Under the pieces are notes generated by a model. The model saw only the letters and a program-made list of their open reading frames with translations, searched no databases and had not been told where the DNA came from. The translations under genes were made by a program, and so were the position numbers. Below are positions 26,814 through 38,342 of a DNA stretch of 64,000 nucleotides, in pieces. The DNA is from Toxoplasma gondii ME49 (lineage: Eukaryota > Apicomplexa > Conoidasida > Eucoccidiorida > Sarcocystidae), in assembly GCF_000006565.2 (NCBI RefSeq), contig NC_031473.1, positions 2,151,441 through 2,215,440 on the forward strand, written 5' to 3'. Positions within the stretch are counted from its first letter, which is position 1. The number at the start of each line of letters is the position of its first letter.

Positions 26814-29800
26814 TTACCGCGCACAGCAGCTCTTCGCGGATTTCCTCCCTTGGTGCGCGCGGTCTGACGAAGAGGGTGTCACGGACTGACTCCAGTGGGG
26901 CCAAGAAGACGCGCAGGCGCTCTCCGAGGCGAGAGTCGTCGGCGAAGCAGCAGACACAGCATGCGCGTTTTCCGCCTCATGTTCGTAGAGATAAGCACAG
27001 CCGGAGTACGTGGCGACGAGCACCTGCGAAAGATCGACAAGGGAGCCACAGAAAAGAAAAGACCCTGGACGGAAAACGAACGCACTGTCTCTAACTCTCC
27101 TGAAGCAGCGAACGGAGAGAAAACAGACAGAGCAGACATTGAAGTTCTCAGGACAAGAAAGGAAGCGGAGAGGGTGCGAACGGTTCGCCTCTATGATAAG
27201 AAACGCAAAAAAAAGAAGGGAGGTGCTTCAGCGACAGAGGACGGAAATGGGGAGAGGAGAAAGAGAGTCTCTGCGTCTACGAAAGAGGCAAGGAGAGAAG
27301 CTGAGTGGAGCCCGTTGCGTAAAAGACAACGCAAGACACAAGTGACTTGCACAACCGAGTTGTTTTTTCTCTGAAGAATGAGACGGCCAATAGACAAGGA
27401 AGAAGCACCCCTTTCGTGGAAATAAAAAGCCGGAAACGGCGCAGTCTCTCGCTGTCTACAGAGGACGGCATGCGTCCACAAGAGCGATCCCACTGTTCCC
27501 CTTCACTGCAGAAACGGAGACCGACAAGAAGAGGCCGGAACCTGTTTTCTTGATCCTGCAAACTGAAGCCGTCAGACGACCCGTCTGCAGCAAGGAGATC
27601 CCCTCAGAGCAGCGAAGAAACCAGGCAATCCCCTTCTGAAGCTGAGTTCAACTATATAGAAAAGAAAGGCGAGCCCTATAACAGTCTGAGCACTTGAAGA
27701 AAAACAGTCCCAACGTTCAATTACTCTTCTCTATAATCATGGGGGAAATAGATGGAATTTTTCACTGTACACTTTTATATTTTAGACTTTTTCACACGCG
27801 CACATGCTTCTTTCCTACCTGGATCCGCCTCTCTAGCGCCCCGGAGGAGACACCTCCGAAAACAGAGGGGACACCATCGGAGACAGAGGAGACTCTGGCC
27901 GAAGGGCGAGGAGACAGTTCAGGAGATGTGGGTTCGGCGCCGAGGAGCATAGGCACACACTGCCGCGAGCTGAGTGCGACATGCATGCAGACAAGTGCTT
28001 TCGCGCCTCACTCTTCATGTACAAACCGGAGAAACATACATTTATCCTAGACCGAGATCTTCCCTCGACGCAAACGTTGCCACTGGCGGACACTGCAGAA
28101 TCAAGCTGCTTTTACACATCATCACAGAGACTCATCTACCTGTATCGATTACACAAAAGTATATACGTAGACATAGAGACACTATGAAAGAATAAAAACC
28201 ATACACCCCCTGTCCACGAGAACCTGGCGCTTAATACCAATACTGTAAATATATGTATATATGTAGATATGCGTACATACACAGATATATTGATGTGAAT
28301 CCTTTCGCATAATGCGGGGTATGTATGCTATGTCTTCATATATACACAGATGTATATATCTACCAATATCTATATCTATATATATATATATTCAGAGAGA
28401 GACAGTATCTGCAGACGTGTATCTGTACATACAGAGTAGAATCAATATTCTTTAGCGAAGTTTCAAGAGCACAAAGGTCGACCTAAAAGTTGCCGCCTGC
28501 ACATATCAGACGGCAATTAATACTAGAGATCGAACGTCTCTGGCTGGCTCGTAAAATCTCTCCAAGTCCTCTCCAAGTCTTTGTCGATGCATGAGTATCA
28601 CAAATTCACTTCTTGTTCTCTCTTCGTACATATACTCACTGACATATACATATACATATATATATGCATATATATACATATATACATATATCCATTTATC
28701 TATCTAGTTGTTTGCATACCTACATGCCTACCTCTGCACATAATCAGCTAGCCACAAATCTCTCTACCCACAGATCCCACTCGCTCTACATGTAACAAAT
28801 ACCTATATATATATATATATATATGTACATGGCTTCTACATATATGTTTATATATATATATATATATATTCGTATTCGTATTTTGGACAGAGCGCGTGAA
28901 ACATGTAAATACTGGCAAGAAAGTGTCGAAGGAAAGTAAGTGGCTGGCGACCTGGGGTGTACGTACAGCCGATTCTTGAAGTGGGGTAACTGGAGATAGC
29001 AGCAGCAGCTCTGCGCCTCTACGAGGGCCTCACTGCCGGGCAAGAAGAAGGATAGAAGCGACGAGACAGCAGACTGCAAAGAAAAGAAGACAAAAGGAGT
29101 TCTATTTCTGAATATCTTCTTGTATTTGTCTCCCCTGCTTTTCGTCTTTCTCTCCTCGCCTCAATCCCGTTCCTCCTTTCTCGCAACCTCCGCCCACTTT
29201 TGCTCTTTTTCTCCATTCCTTTTATCTATGCATGTGCATACATGCAGAAACAGACATACAGATGCATCTATATACTTCACCCAAAGCATGTACAGATCCA
29301 TATATATACATATATATATATATACCTACATAAATACAGACATTCTTTTCTCTTCCGTATGCCTACGGTGGCGTAGCTCCCGAGAGAAGCCGACAGAGAC
29401 CCTGCGTCTCGTCGGTCTCCCTCCTTCCTTGCGTTTTCTTTATCGCGTCTGTTTGAATCCTCCGAAAAAGACAAAAACGATGGAGAAGTCGAAGTGGAAG
29501 ACGCCGCAAACGAAGGAGACGAAAAAGGAGGGACTGCACTGTGGTGTCTTTCCTCGGTGACGTTCGTCTCTTTTGCAGAAACCTGGTTCGCAGCAGCACC
29601 CATGGAAGGGCGGCAGGGAACGCCGTCTGGCGAGGAGACCGGGAAAGGCGTCTCCCTGGAACTTGCAGAAAATCGGCAGTTGTCCTCTGTCGCGGTGCGT
29701 GGCAGGAAAGAAGCGGAAGCGTGACCCTGCGGTGTATGGACAGCTGAAGGGCGAGGGAGAGAAGACGCAGACGCCGAGGAAAGCTGAAAAACGTAAACCC

Positions 29801-32800
29801 AGCCGTCGCCACCTAAAGGAGCGGAGAAACAGAAAATCGGCGAGACGGAAAGAAGACATGTAGAGTCCTGCTAAGAAGCGTCGCAATCAATGCGTTACAT
29901 CTCGATCAGAATGAAAAACGCACAGAAGAAATTCTTCGAGAGTCAAACCGCGGGTCCCCGAGACCTAATACACTCTCCGACTTCCTCCTAGATGTTAAAG
30001 GGAAAAAGGAGGACCACTGAACCTCTCTCTCTCCTTCTCTCTCTCTTTCTTCATTCTCAGTCTTTTCTCTCCTTCTCCTCTCTCTTTCTTCTCTCTCCCG
30101 ATGCACGCTCTGTTCCTTTTCGTCCCTGGTTCTTGTTCTCTGGCCAGCTGGTCCTCTGGATCGTTCACGCGTATTTTCCACTTCTTCCTTTTGTCCTTCG
30201 TCTTTCTCCCATCTCTCCCGTTTCCTCATCCGCTCTCTGTTGCTTCTCTTCTCCTCACTCGTAGCTGTGAGCAGGGAGCCTTCAGCGTCGAAGGCGATGT
30301 ATGGAATCCGCGGCCCTCGTTCTCTTTCGTAAGCGACGGCACCTGCATGGCAAGCTTCCTGACTCATCAAGATGGCAACTTGTCTCTGGCACTTCCTGCA
30401 TTTCCTTTCCCGCCTTCTCTCTCTTTCGTTTCTCTCTCCTCTCCCTCTCTCTGCCGTCTCTGTTGTCTCCGCTGTTTCAGATCGTTGGCGACGGGCGTCC
30501 TTGAAGGGCATGCTTGAGGAAGGGTCGCCGGCTTCGTCCGTGACGTTTTCCGGCCGCTGTTTGGCCTCCGCGTTCTCTGCGCCTTCTATCGCTTCTTCTC
30601 GCAGATTCCCCCCTGTGTCGCCTCTCCAAGAGCTTCTCTCTCGCTTCTCCGGAAGCTCCCGCCGCCGGTAGACGCCTCCGTACGCGGGCGGCTCGACGAC
30701 CGCTGGAGCAGATCGGAGCGGCGCTTCGGGGGGAGGATGAGCTGCCAAGACGCCCCACCACTTACTTGCTTCGCTTTTCCCCTTCTCTCTGGTTGTCTCT
30801 TTCTTCCCTGACTTCTTTTCTCTCCCTAGTACCATCCATTCCTCGTCTCGGTCACCTCTCCGGAAGTCTTCGACGCGAGAGAGGCTGCACTCGAGCGCCG
30901 TTCGACTCTCCTGCGCGTCGACGTCTTTCTGCTCCGTCGTCTTGGATGCTTCTCGTCTCGCTCGCGTCGTCGCCTGCTGTTCGCGGCTCCAGAGAAAAAC
31001 GCCTGTTCCATCCGAGACAGAGCCTGCATCTCTGTCCTCTGCAGAACTGGCAACGTGTGAGGTCAAAGACTCGTTTTCCTTCCTCAGCTCTTTCCTCTCT
31101 GCTTCTCTCCCTCCGACGTTTCGCTCTCGCGGCGATTTCTCAGTCTCCGCCTTGAGCCGGAACAGTCTCACGCAACCTGCAAACACGGTGCCCAGTTCGT
31201 GTGAGTTCTCTCCTGCTGCGCCACCACAGTGGCGTCTCCCTTCTTCCTTCCTTTCTTCCTTCCTTTCTTCCTTCCTGCTGCCTGCTTCTGCATCGCCTGT
31301 CTGAGGGACCGGCGATGCCTTGTACACATCTGGCGGAGGCACCTTCTCTGACGGAGACGCAGAAACACGATAGGAGGGAGACGAGGAAGAAGACGAAGCG
31401 GCGGCAGAAGAGGAAAGACGCTCAAACGTTTGATGTTCTGAACCCTTGAGAGAGAGCGGCACCGCTGAAGCAACCAACACAGAGGTGGAAGAGATCAGAA
31501 CGCCCTCTTCTGTTTCTTCTGCGTCTGCCAAGACCTGAGAGCACTCGAACTCTTCAGTCTCTCCAGCGAGAGAACAGGCAGAGGACCCTGAAAAGTCCGA
31601 CGCACTCTCGTCGCACAGAACATATGCCGATGCGAAGGATGTGCCTGTCCCCGCAGTCGGGGAAGCCTCCACAGAGTGTGTGGCGTCTGTCTTTGTCTGC
31701 TCTTCTGTCTCTGTCTCTTCTGTCTTTTCTTTCGTTGTCCTGTCGCTTTCTTCCTCGTTCTTCGTTGACTGCTTTCTTTCGCTTGTTTGCCCCGTTCCCT
31801 TCACACTCTCAACTCGAAGGCGGGACTCCAACTTTGAAGAGGAAGCAGAAGCCGGCAGAGAAGAGGAGGCAGACTGGATTCCAGTTGCGCTCTGTCGTCG
31901 CCGTCGCCTCTTCTCCTTTTTGGTCTCTTTCTGCGGCGAGAAAAGAAGTGTGTAGTGACCATCTGCCTGTGAGGAACGTCGAGAAACGGAAGGGACGGCT
32001 GTTCCGCGGAGAGCTTCTGCCATTTGTAATTTGTCCTTTGCAGTTTTTCCTTCTTCTGCTTCGTCGTCTCGCTCTGCGTCCGCAGCTCTCATCTCGTCAG
32101 TTTCTCCTACGCAATTCCACTCCGCATTTGGACAGGGTTCTTCTCTCTTTCCTTCTCTCTCGTGAGTGCTCTCTTCCGTCTCATTTTCCTTCTTGCTCCT
32201 CTCCTTCTGTGTCGGTTCTTCTCGCTCTCTGGCGTCCTCGTCTCTCCGTTTCTCGGCACCGGCTCCGGAGAGATCGCCTTCCTGTGCTTCAAGTGTGGAG
32301 ACCCGTCTTTCGGATTCCTCTCTCCGTTTCTTTCTCTTCTTGTTTGCCTTTTCTTTCTTCTCCTTTCGACGATTGTCGTTCTTGTCGCCTTTCTTCCCGC
32401 GCGTCCTTGAACTGCCCTCTGCACCGGAGAACAGCCTTTCCTTCTCCGGGTCTCCTGCCTGCGAAAAGCACCTTCCACCTTCACACTTCCACCGTTCTCT
32501 CTTCCCTTCCTCCTCTGCCTCATGCGGCTCTTCTTCCTCGTCTCTCGCTTCTTCTCCAGTGCGTTGCACTTCTCCCTTGTCCTTCGAGTCTTCTCCTCGC
32601 CGGTCGTCTCGGTCTCCGCGGAACCCAGGAGAGGACCTGCAGACCATCGGCACTCTTTTCTCTGTCCGTTCTTCCTCGCTGTTTGCCGCCTGAGCTTTGG
32701 ACGCTCTCAGCCGCCGCAGACCCTTGGCGTCTTCGCCACTGGCTCCTCCGTCTGCACGCGCTCTGGCCTCGGTTGTCGCCTCCGGCGTCTCGTCCCTCTC

Positions 32801-35800
32801 GCCGCTGCAAGAGTCTCGACCTGCGGAGATACCTGAGCGTCGGTCTCTCTCCGCTTCCTGCGGTAGCGGGAGAAAGGGATGAGTCGACAGAAGAGAACAA
32901 ACGAGAAGCCTTTCCCCCTGGGAAGCAGACACGCGCGCTCGACCGGAATCCTGCAGACTGTCTCTGTCGGTTGCGGCGCATTCTTGACGCCTTCTGCTTC
33001 CCGACAAAGCCCAGGACGCCGAGCGCGACGCAGGCAAACTTCCTCTTCTGCGCGAAGCAGCTGACGAGGGCGAGGAAGGTAGAGAGACAGAAGCGACTGA
33101 AGAAAAGGAAAAGACCGAGGAGACAAAAGAGACACGCTTGTCCGACCCCCGGTCGGTCTCCAGAGGCACACACTCTGCAACGTAGCGCGAAGGCGAAGGC
33201 GAAGGCGAAAAAGCTGCTTTGTGAGGCAAGAGAGGAGACGACGGAGACTCGTGCTGGGAATAACGACACCGATTCGACGTAGAGGAGGAGACAGATCCCC
33301 AGAGAGAAGTCGCCGCCTCGGCCGCGGGGCAGGAGACGTCTGGGTGCGCTCTCGCCACTGTCTCCTCTGCCTCCGGATCCGGCGCCGGAGAAAGCAGTGA
33401 ACTGAAGAGCGACGCGCGAGCAGAAGAGGAGCGAGAGGGAGAAGAAGAGGAGAGAGGGGGAGAAGAAGAGGAGAGAGGGGGAGAAGAAGAGGAGAGAGGG
33501 GGAGAAGAAGAGGAGAGAGGGGGAGAAGAAGAGAGAGAGGGAGACGAGGAAGGAGAAGACACCTTTTCTTGGGAGCGAGACGAAGACGTGATTGCCGCTG
33601 CTGCCTCGTGGAGAGATGAAGGTTGACTAGTCGTGGCAGCATGCGATTCCAGAGGCTTGACGGTGTCCTGGCGACGAAGCATGCCGCATAGAGACGATGA
33701 ATCTTTGCCGTCTCTCGAGACTGTTTCTTTTGCTTCCTCGTTGAACGCTTCGCCTGTTTCCCGCAGGCTGTCTGCAAAAGCCATATTCTCCTTTTTCTTC
33801 TGCACACTTGCATCGTCACTCGCCTCCTTCGTTTCCAGCCTCCCGTCATCTGCGACCCGGAGGCCCCCAGCTTCGTTTTCTGTCTGGGCCTTCTGGTGTT
33901 CCTCTTCCGGTGTCTCGCAGGCCGCTCGACGGTCGTCTTTCAAGAGACGCACGGTCGCGGCAGAGGTCAGAGGCCTTTCTGCTTCCCCACTCCCCTCCTC
34001 CTCCCTCGTCGCTGTCTGCTGGCTCCCGGCCTCTCCCGCTTTTGCTGTCGGAGTCGCAGGGCGAAGCGCCTCTCTCCGGGTCTGTCTCCGGCTCTTCCTC
34101 CTCTGCTTCGCAGACGCAACAGACACAGACGACGAATGAGGAGATGGCGGAGAAGAGGAGGAAGACGCAGAGCAAGCAGAAGATGGAGGAGAGCAAGAAG
34201 AGGAAGATGAGGACGAAGCAGAGGCAGACGACCGGAAGGAAGGAGGCGGCGCACCGGATAAGGGTGCATCTTGAAACAGAGGGTCGTTGCGATCACTGAG
34301 CGCCGGTTCCGCTGAAGCGACAGACGGATCTCTCGGTGACAAGAGACCTGTACTGAGAGGTGTCGCCTCGCTCGAGGCTGCCGAGGGACCTTCAGGAGAA
34401 GGCGGAGACTCCAACGGCCTTTCCTCGAGCTGAGGCAGACTCACGCGTCGGTCCTTAGGACGCGCAGAAGCGTCGCGTGCATCTGAAGTCCGCGCAGAGG
34501 ACGACAGCGAAGGCGAACGAGAAGCCGAGGCAGAAGGAGACGACGAGGGTGAAGAAGGTGAAGAAGAAACAGACAGAGTGGAAAGAGTGTATTCGAATCG
34601 ACCGCGTCCCGCTGGTCGCCGTCTGCGCGACGACGCGCCAACGCCTTTTTTCAGAGGAAGTGACAGAGGGCCTTGTGGCGAGGGTCGACTCAAACGCAGA
34701 GTCGCGACCGCTGTCAAGTCCGGAACGGAGAACACACGCGCGAGTGTCCCCTGAGCAGAAACCAAATTGGAGGAGAACAAAGAAAATGACGCAAAGCACT
34801 AGGGCAGAAACAAGAAACCGAAGGTCTGACAAATCTCGGCGCCTGAGCTAGAGACTGGCGACAGGATAAACAGAGACAGAACCACAGATAGATACAGATA
34901 GACGTAGAGAGATGCGGACATGGATATACATATAGCGGGATACAAGTAGACAGATGTAGATAGATATGGACAGATGTAGATAGACATACGTAGATGTCGA
35001 TGGAATTTCGGAAACTTGGACAAAAGCGCGTTCGGAGGTAAAACACCTAAGTCACCCGTCAGGAACAGAAATGAGATCGTCTTCCAGTGTACGTACACCC
35101 GGAGTTGCTGCTGGCATGGAGGCAGTGAATGCTGGCACGGAGTATTCGAGTGTACGTCCACAGGACTACGAAAAACAATTTTCGTGAGCGGCTTTTCGAG
35201 AATGCCCCCCAAAGCCGTTCTCTGTCACTGACACCACACATAACATCTATGCATGTGTAAATAAAAGTATATATATATATATATATGTGACGATCTTTGT
35301 TTGTGAAGGACAACGGGGGTTTCAGGTATCAAGGGCACTAGGTGCAATGACTTCAAGCTGAGAGTGTTGACTGACTCTGGACGAGAGGGTGGCGAGTCGC
35401 GACCCCGAGTGGTGGAAGTTCATCGCAGTGAGGCGGTGTCTGTGGGCGGTTCGCCAGCCCAGGCAGCGAAGGGAGGAGAGGTCAAAAAGGAAGACGACTC
35501 CCGGAGGCGAGACAGAGAAAGACGAAAAAGTGGAAGAGAGAATAGAAGACTGAGGCGCAGAAGCAGCCACCGACGGCAGCCGCGTCGTCGCGTCGCAGCG
35601 GACGGGCGAAGGCGAGGAGGCAGTCCCCGAGTTCGAGCTGAGAGAAGGAGATGAAAGCATAGACGGATCTCCACGCATACACCGGACTCTCGCGGAAGTC
35701 GGAGGGGATCTTTCTTCGGAGTATGCGTGCGTACGCGGATACGGCAGATGCTCAAACAGCCACGGCCAGAACAGCTCTCAGTGATACCACCTTCGACCGC

Positions 35801-38342
35801 TGTATTTAACAGAAACAGTGTAGATTTCCCTACACCTGAATCGGCACACGCACCTGAAGAGACCCATTTGCATCGATGTCATGAGAGACAAAGAAAGATG
35901 TATACCTGGACTGGCAGAAGAGACGACACAGAAAGACGGACGGATCGCCGTGGCTTGGCACAGCGATCTGTCGAGACGCCCTTGGCTGCAAATACACGTC
36001 TGTGGCACACTCACGGGATGGACCGTGAGGCCGCGGTTTCACAGCGAAGCACCCAGGTGTCTGTACACCGGAGTAGGGGGCATGCAAACGCGGAGACCTG
36101 GAAGCTCAGGAAACGTCAGATTTCCCCACCGGAAACTTCATCCCTTTGCAAACCTCGTGTTGAAAGACCTTTGTTGTCTTACCGTCTCTTGGATCCGGGG
36201 ACAGCTAGAAAGCTGTGTTGCGGAGTCCAGCAGACAGCGCAGACAGCGTCTCCTTCGCGTCCACCTTTGCCTCTGCCTGCGGCTTCTGTGGCAGCTTCTA
36301 CAGCTTTCTTCTTCCTCGCGTTTTCTTCGGCCTCTTCCCGGCCGCACGCCCCCAGCGTACTTCCCCCCATCTGTCTCCTGTCCCTGAAATGTCTCCTATC
36401 TGCTGCGCGCCGCCGCGGGCACCCTACGACAACGGCGGGGTTCAGGACCGAACCGCACAGCGCGCCCTCGTCTTCTTCTTCGTCTTCGTCTTCTTCTTGT
36501 TCCTCTCGGGAGAGCTTACCGTAGTAGCCCTCAGTCGTCTCTGCGGAGGCAATGGCCTGTGCCACTGTCTCTGCGAGGGCTTTGGTGGCGAGCGCTGCGG
36601 GTCTGAAGAAGTTGACGGCTGTCTCTGCTGGGAATCTGCGCTGCAGATGTGGGGGCAGCACGGGTTCGAGAATCACCAGCTGTTCACGACGAAGGACGTG
36701 GAGACGCGCGAGGTTGTGCAGCGCAAAAAAGTGGATTTCTCTGTGCAGAAAGGCCACCAAACGCTCAGGGGTCAGCCGCAGCGCCGCCACGGCGTCGGGC
36801 AGCACGAGCGAGGCCTTGATGGCTTCCAAGCCGAGACTGCTCTCTCCCGGCATCTGAGCGCATGCACTGCATGGCGACGAAGTGGAAACTGAAGGTGGGG
36901 TGACGCGGCAGTTGAAAAGAGTGAGGAGGCGGCGGCTGGAGGTTGGAGACAGTCCACTTCCTGAACAGGGACATGGGCAGACACGGTCAGATACGGGTGG
37001 GAGTTCTGAAACATCGGAGCATGCGAGCACGTACCTGTCGGCTCACTACTTGTTGTTGCGCAAGATTCAGTTGAGAGGAAAACGACTTTCGAACTATGAA
37101 AGATCCGTCCGAAGAGGTTACCGCATCTTTGGCACAAAACAGGCGGAATGAAGAAAATAACGGTCACAGCTAGAACATCGAGTGATAACGATCGCTTTCT
37201 CAGCCGATAGAGTCTCTGTACAGACCGTCCGCGATCGAGAACTGTGCAAGATGGTTCACCGTGAACGGGCGAGGCGGCAAGTGCTTGAATGCGGCGAAAT
37301 GCACATGAATTAATCTGGGAGATTTTCCCTGATACGAACTGACTCGAGGGTTCAGGGTTTCGCGTGTCGGGCCACCCAGGCGAAAAGAGTCGGGAATGTG
37401 GAACAGACGATTGAAACATGCGGTGGATAGATGGAACCGGGACCCAAGGGAAGAAAAAGACAGGAGAGTGGAGAAACGGTGAGGAAACGTGTGAAAAACG
37501 TCGGAGAAATCCGTCGAGAACTTCGACATCGGCGATTCGACGCGCTGACTACGCATTTGCACGTCCGCGCTACCGTGCTTATATACCGAAAGGACTGATA
37601 CTATCGCCACAAACAACTCTGAGACGGAGGAACGGACGAGGGAAACAAAGCGGAGAAAACGCCTACTGAATACTGGAGTGAGGATAAACGAGTAGCTCCT
37701 GAGAAAACTGGATATAGAGGTTGAGGGAGATCCGGTTCTCCCTGGCCAGCCGCTTGCGAGCAGCGCATCTGAAAGACTACATACTCAACTTTGAAGAAGT
37801 CGGAACCCGAAACAGGCCCTCACGAGGAACTGCCTGCGCGGTTAGTTTCTTAGTCGCCCGCGTGCGAATGAAAACGCGCAACGATGAGTTTTGAAGATCA
37901 GCGCAGTTTCGTTCACTGGCGGAGACAAAAGGAACGAGGAATATTAAGCAGCTGTTGGTAGTCCGCCAGCTTTAGACTGAGAAGGCTTACCGACGACGGC
38001 AACGAGACTGGTGCGAAGAAGCATCTCCACTAGCGTGACTGGGCCGCAGGCGCAGGTGTACATACACCTGAGGGGCTGGACGGTCCACACCAGGAACCCC
38101 TCCGTTGTTCCGACCAGAAGGCAACTTCCATCAGCATTTGTGCCGACGTAGGTGACTGCGGCCTGGAAGGGTGGCAGAAGAGGCGAATTCTCCTCCGATT
38201 CTGACGACTCGTCGCTGGTTTGGTGCCTGCTCTTCGGCAGGAAGGGTGGTCCGTCTCTGCGAGCTTCACAGGGTGGGGGTATCATGGTTGGGGCACTCGA
38301 GAAATGCTCCGACCCTGACTCTCTTGTCGGTCGAACTCTCAT
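26814..38342 (-). CDS. Giant PROPPIN-like (Atg18/WIPI) beta-propeller protein (9 exons)
   Basis: Exons: 38342-37991, about 37342-37260, about 36853-36183, 35637-35376, 34750-30259, 29812-29367, 29073-28967, 27969-27819, 27023-26814; phases agree throughout, giving about 2,257 residues (usual PROPPIN 350-500). WIPI-like strands appear in order: TNADGSCLLVGTTEGFLVW with LRTSLVAVVG; VAALRLTPERLVAFLHREI; VCAVCWTPQHSFLAVPGS; GVVFLFDLSSLRC with TAHRHRLTAMNFHHSGSRLA; GTLARVFSVPDL; YIAFDAEGSLLTATS spliced to GDGWVYVFQL; LLSFFLPGSEA with CYLQLPHFKNR; VLVATYSGCAYLYE. PROPPINs bind PI3P and PI(3,5)P2 on endosomes, autophagosomes or, in apicomplexans, the apicoplast. About 1,460 residues, rich in Ser, Glu, Lys and Arg, are inserted after GTLARVF...ATLRL; an FRRG lies inside them at 30854-30865. 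The exon 2 acceptor is the least certain, and the start ATG is inferred. Whether this is one of the two PROPPINs described in Toxoplasma cannot be settled here. Confidence 0.8.
28800..28870. repeat. (AT)n tracts in a PROPPIN-gene intron
   Basis: Two AT tracts (about 28804-28825 and 28848-28869) lie in the intron after exon 7. Further TATA-like imperfect repeats extend from 28240 to 28700. Confidence 0.85.
31228..31280. repeat. Tetranucleotide-type (TTCC/TTTC) repeat in coding sequence
   Basis: A 12-base unit repeated about four times within the giant exon; read on the minus strand it encodes repeated RKEE units. Confidence 0.85.
33431..33535. repeat. 21-bp tandem repeat in the giant exon
   Basis: About five copies of a 21-base purine-rich unit (AGAGAGGGGGAGAAGAAGAG plus G). 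On the minus strand it encodes repeated SSSSPPL heptapeptides. The unit length is a multiple of three, so copy-number change would keep the frame. Confidence 0.9.
35264..35287. repeat. (AT)n microsatellite, intronic
   Basis: About 11 AT dinucleotides in the intron between exons 4 and 5 of the PROPPIN-like gene. Confidence 0.85.

Noticed and set aside
30251..30360. Possible intron inside the CHAGAVA...IPYIAF segment of the PROPPIN-like exon
   Set aside because: A donor-like GTGCCG exists but no good acceptor follows, and the frame stays open, so I kept the exon whole.
31624..33282. 552-codon plus-strand ORF
   Set aside because: Antisense shadow of the 4.5-kb PROPPIN-like exon, with Ser/Leu/Arg-rich composition mirroring it.
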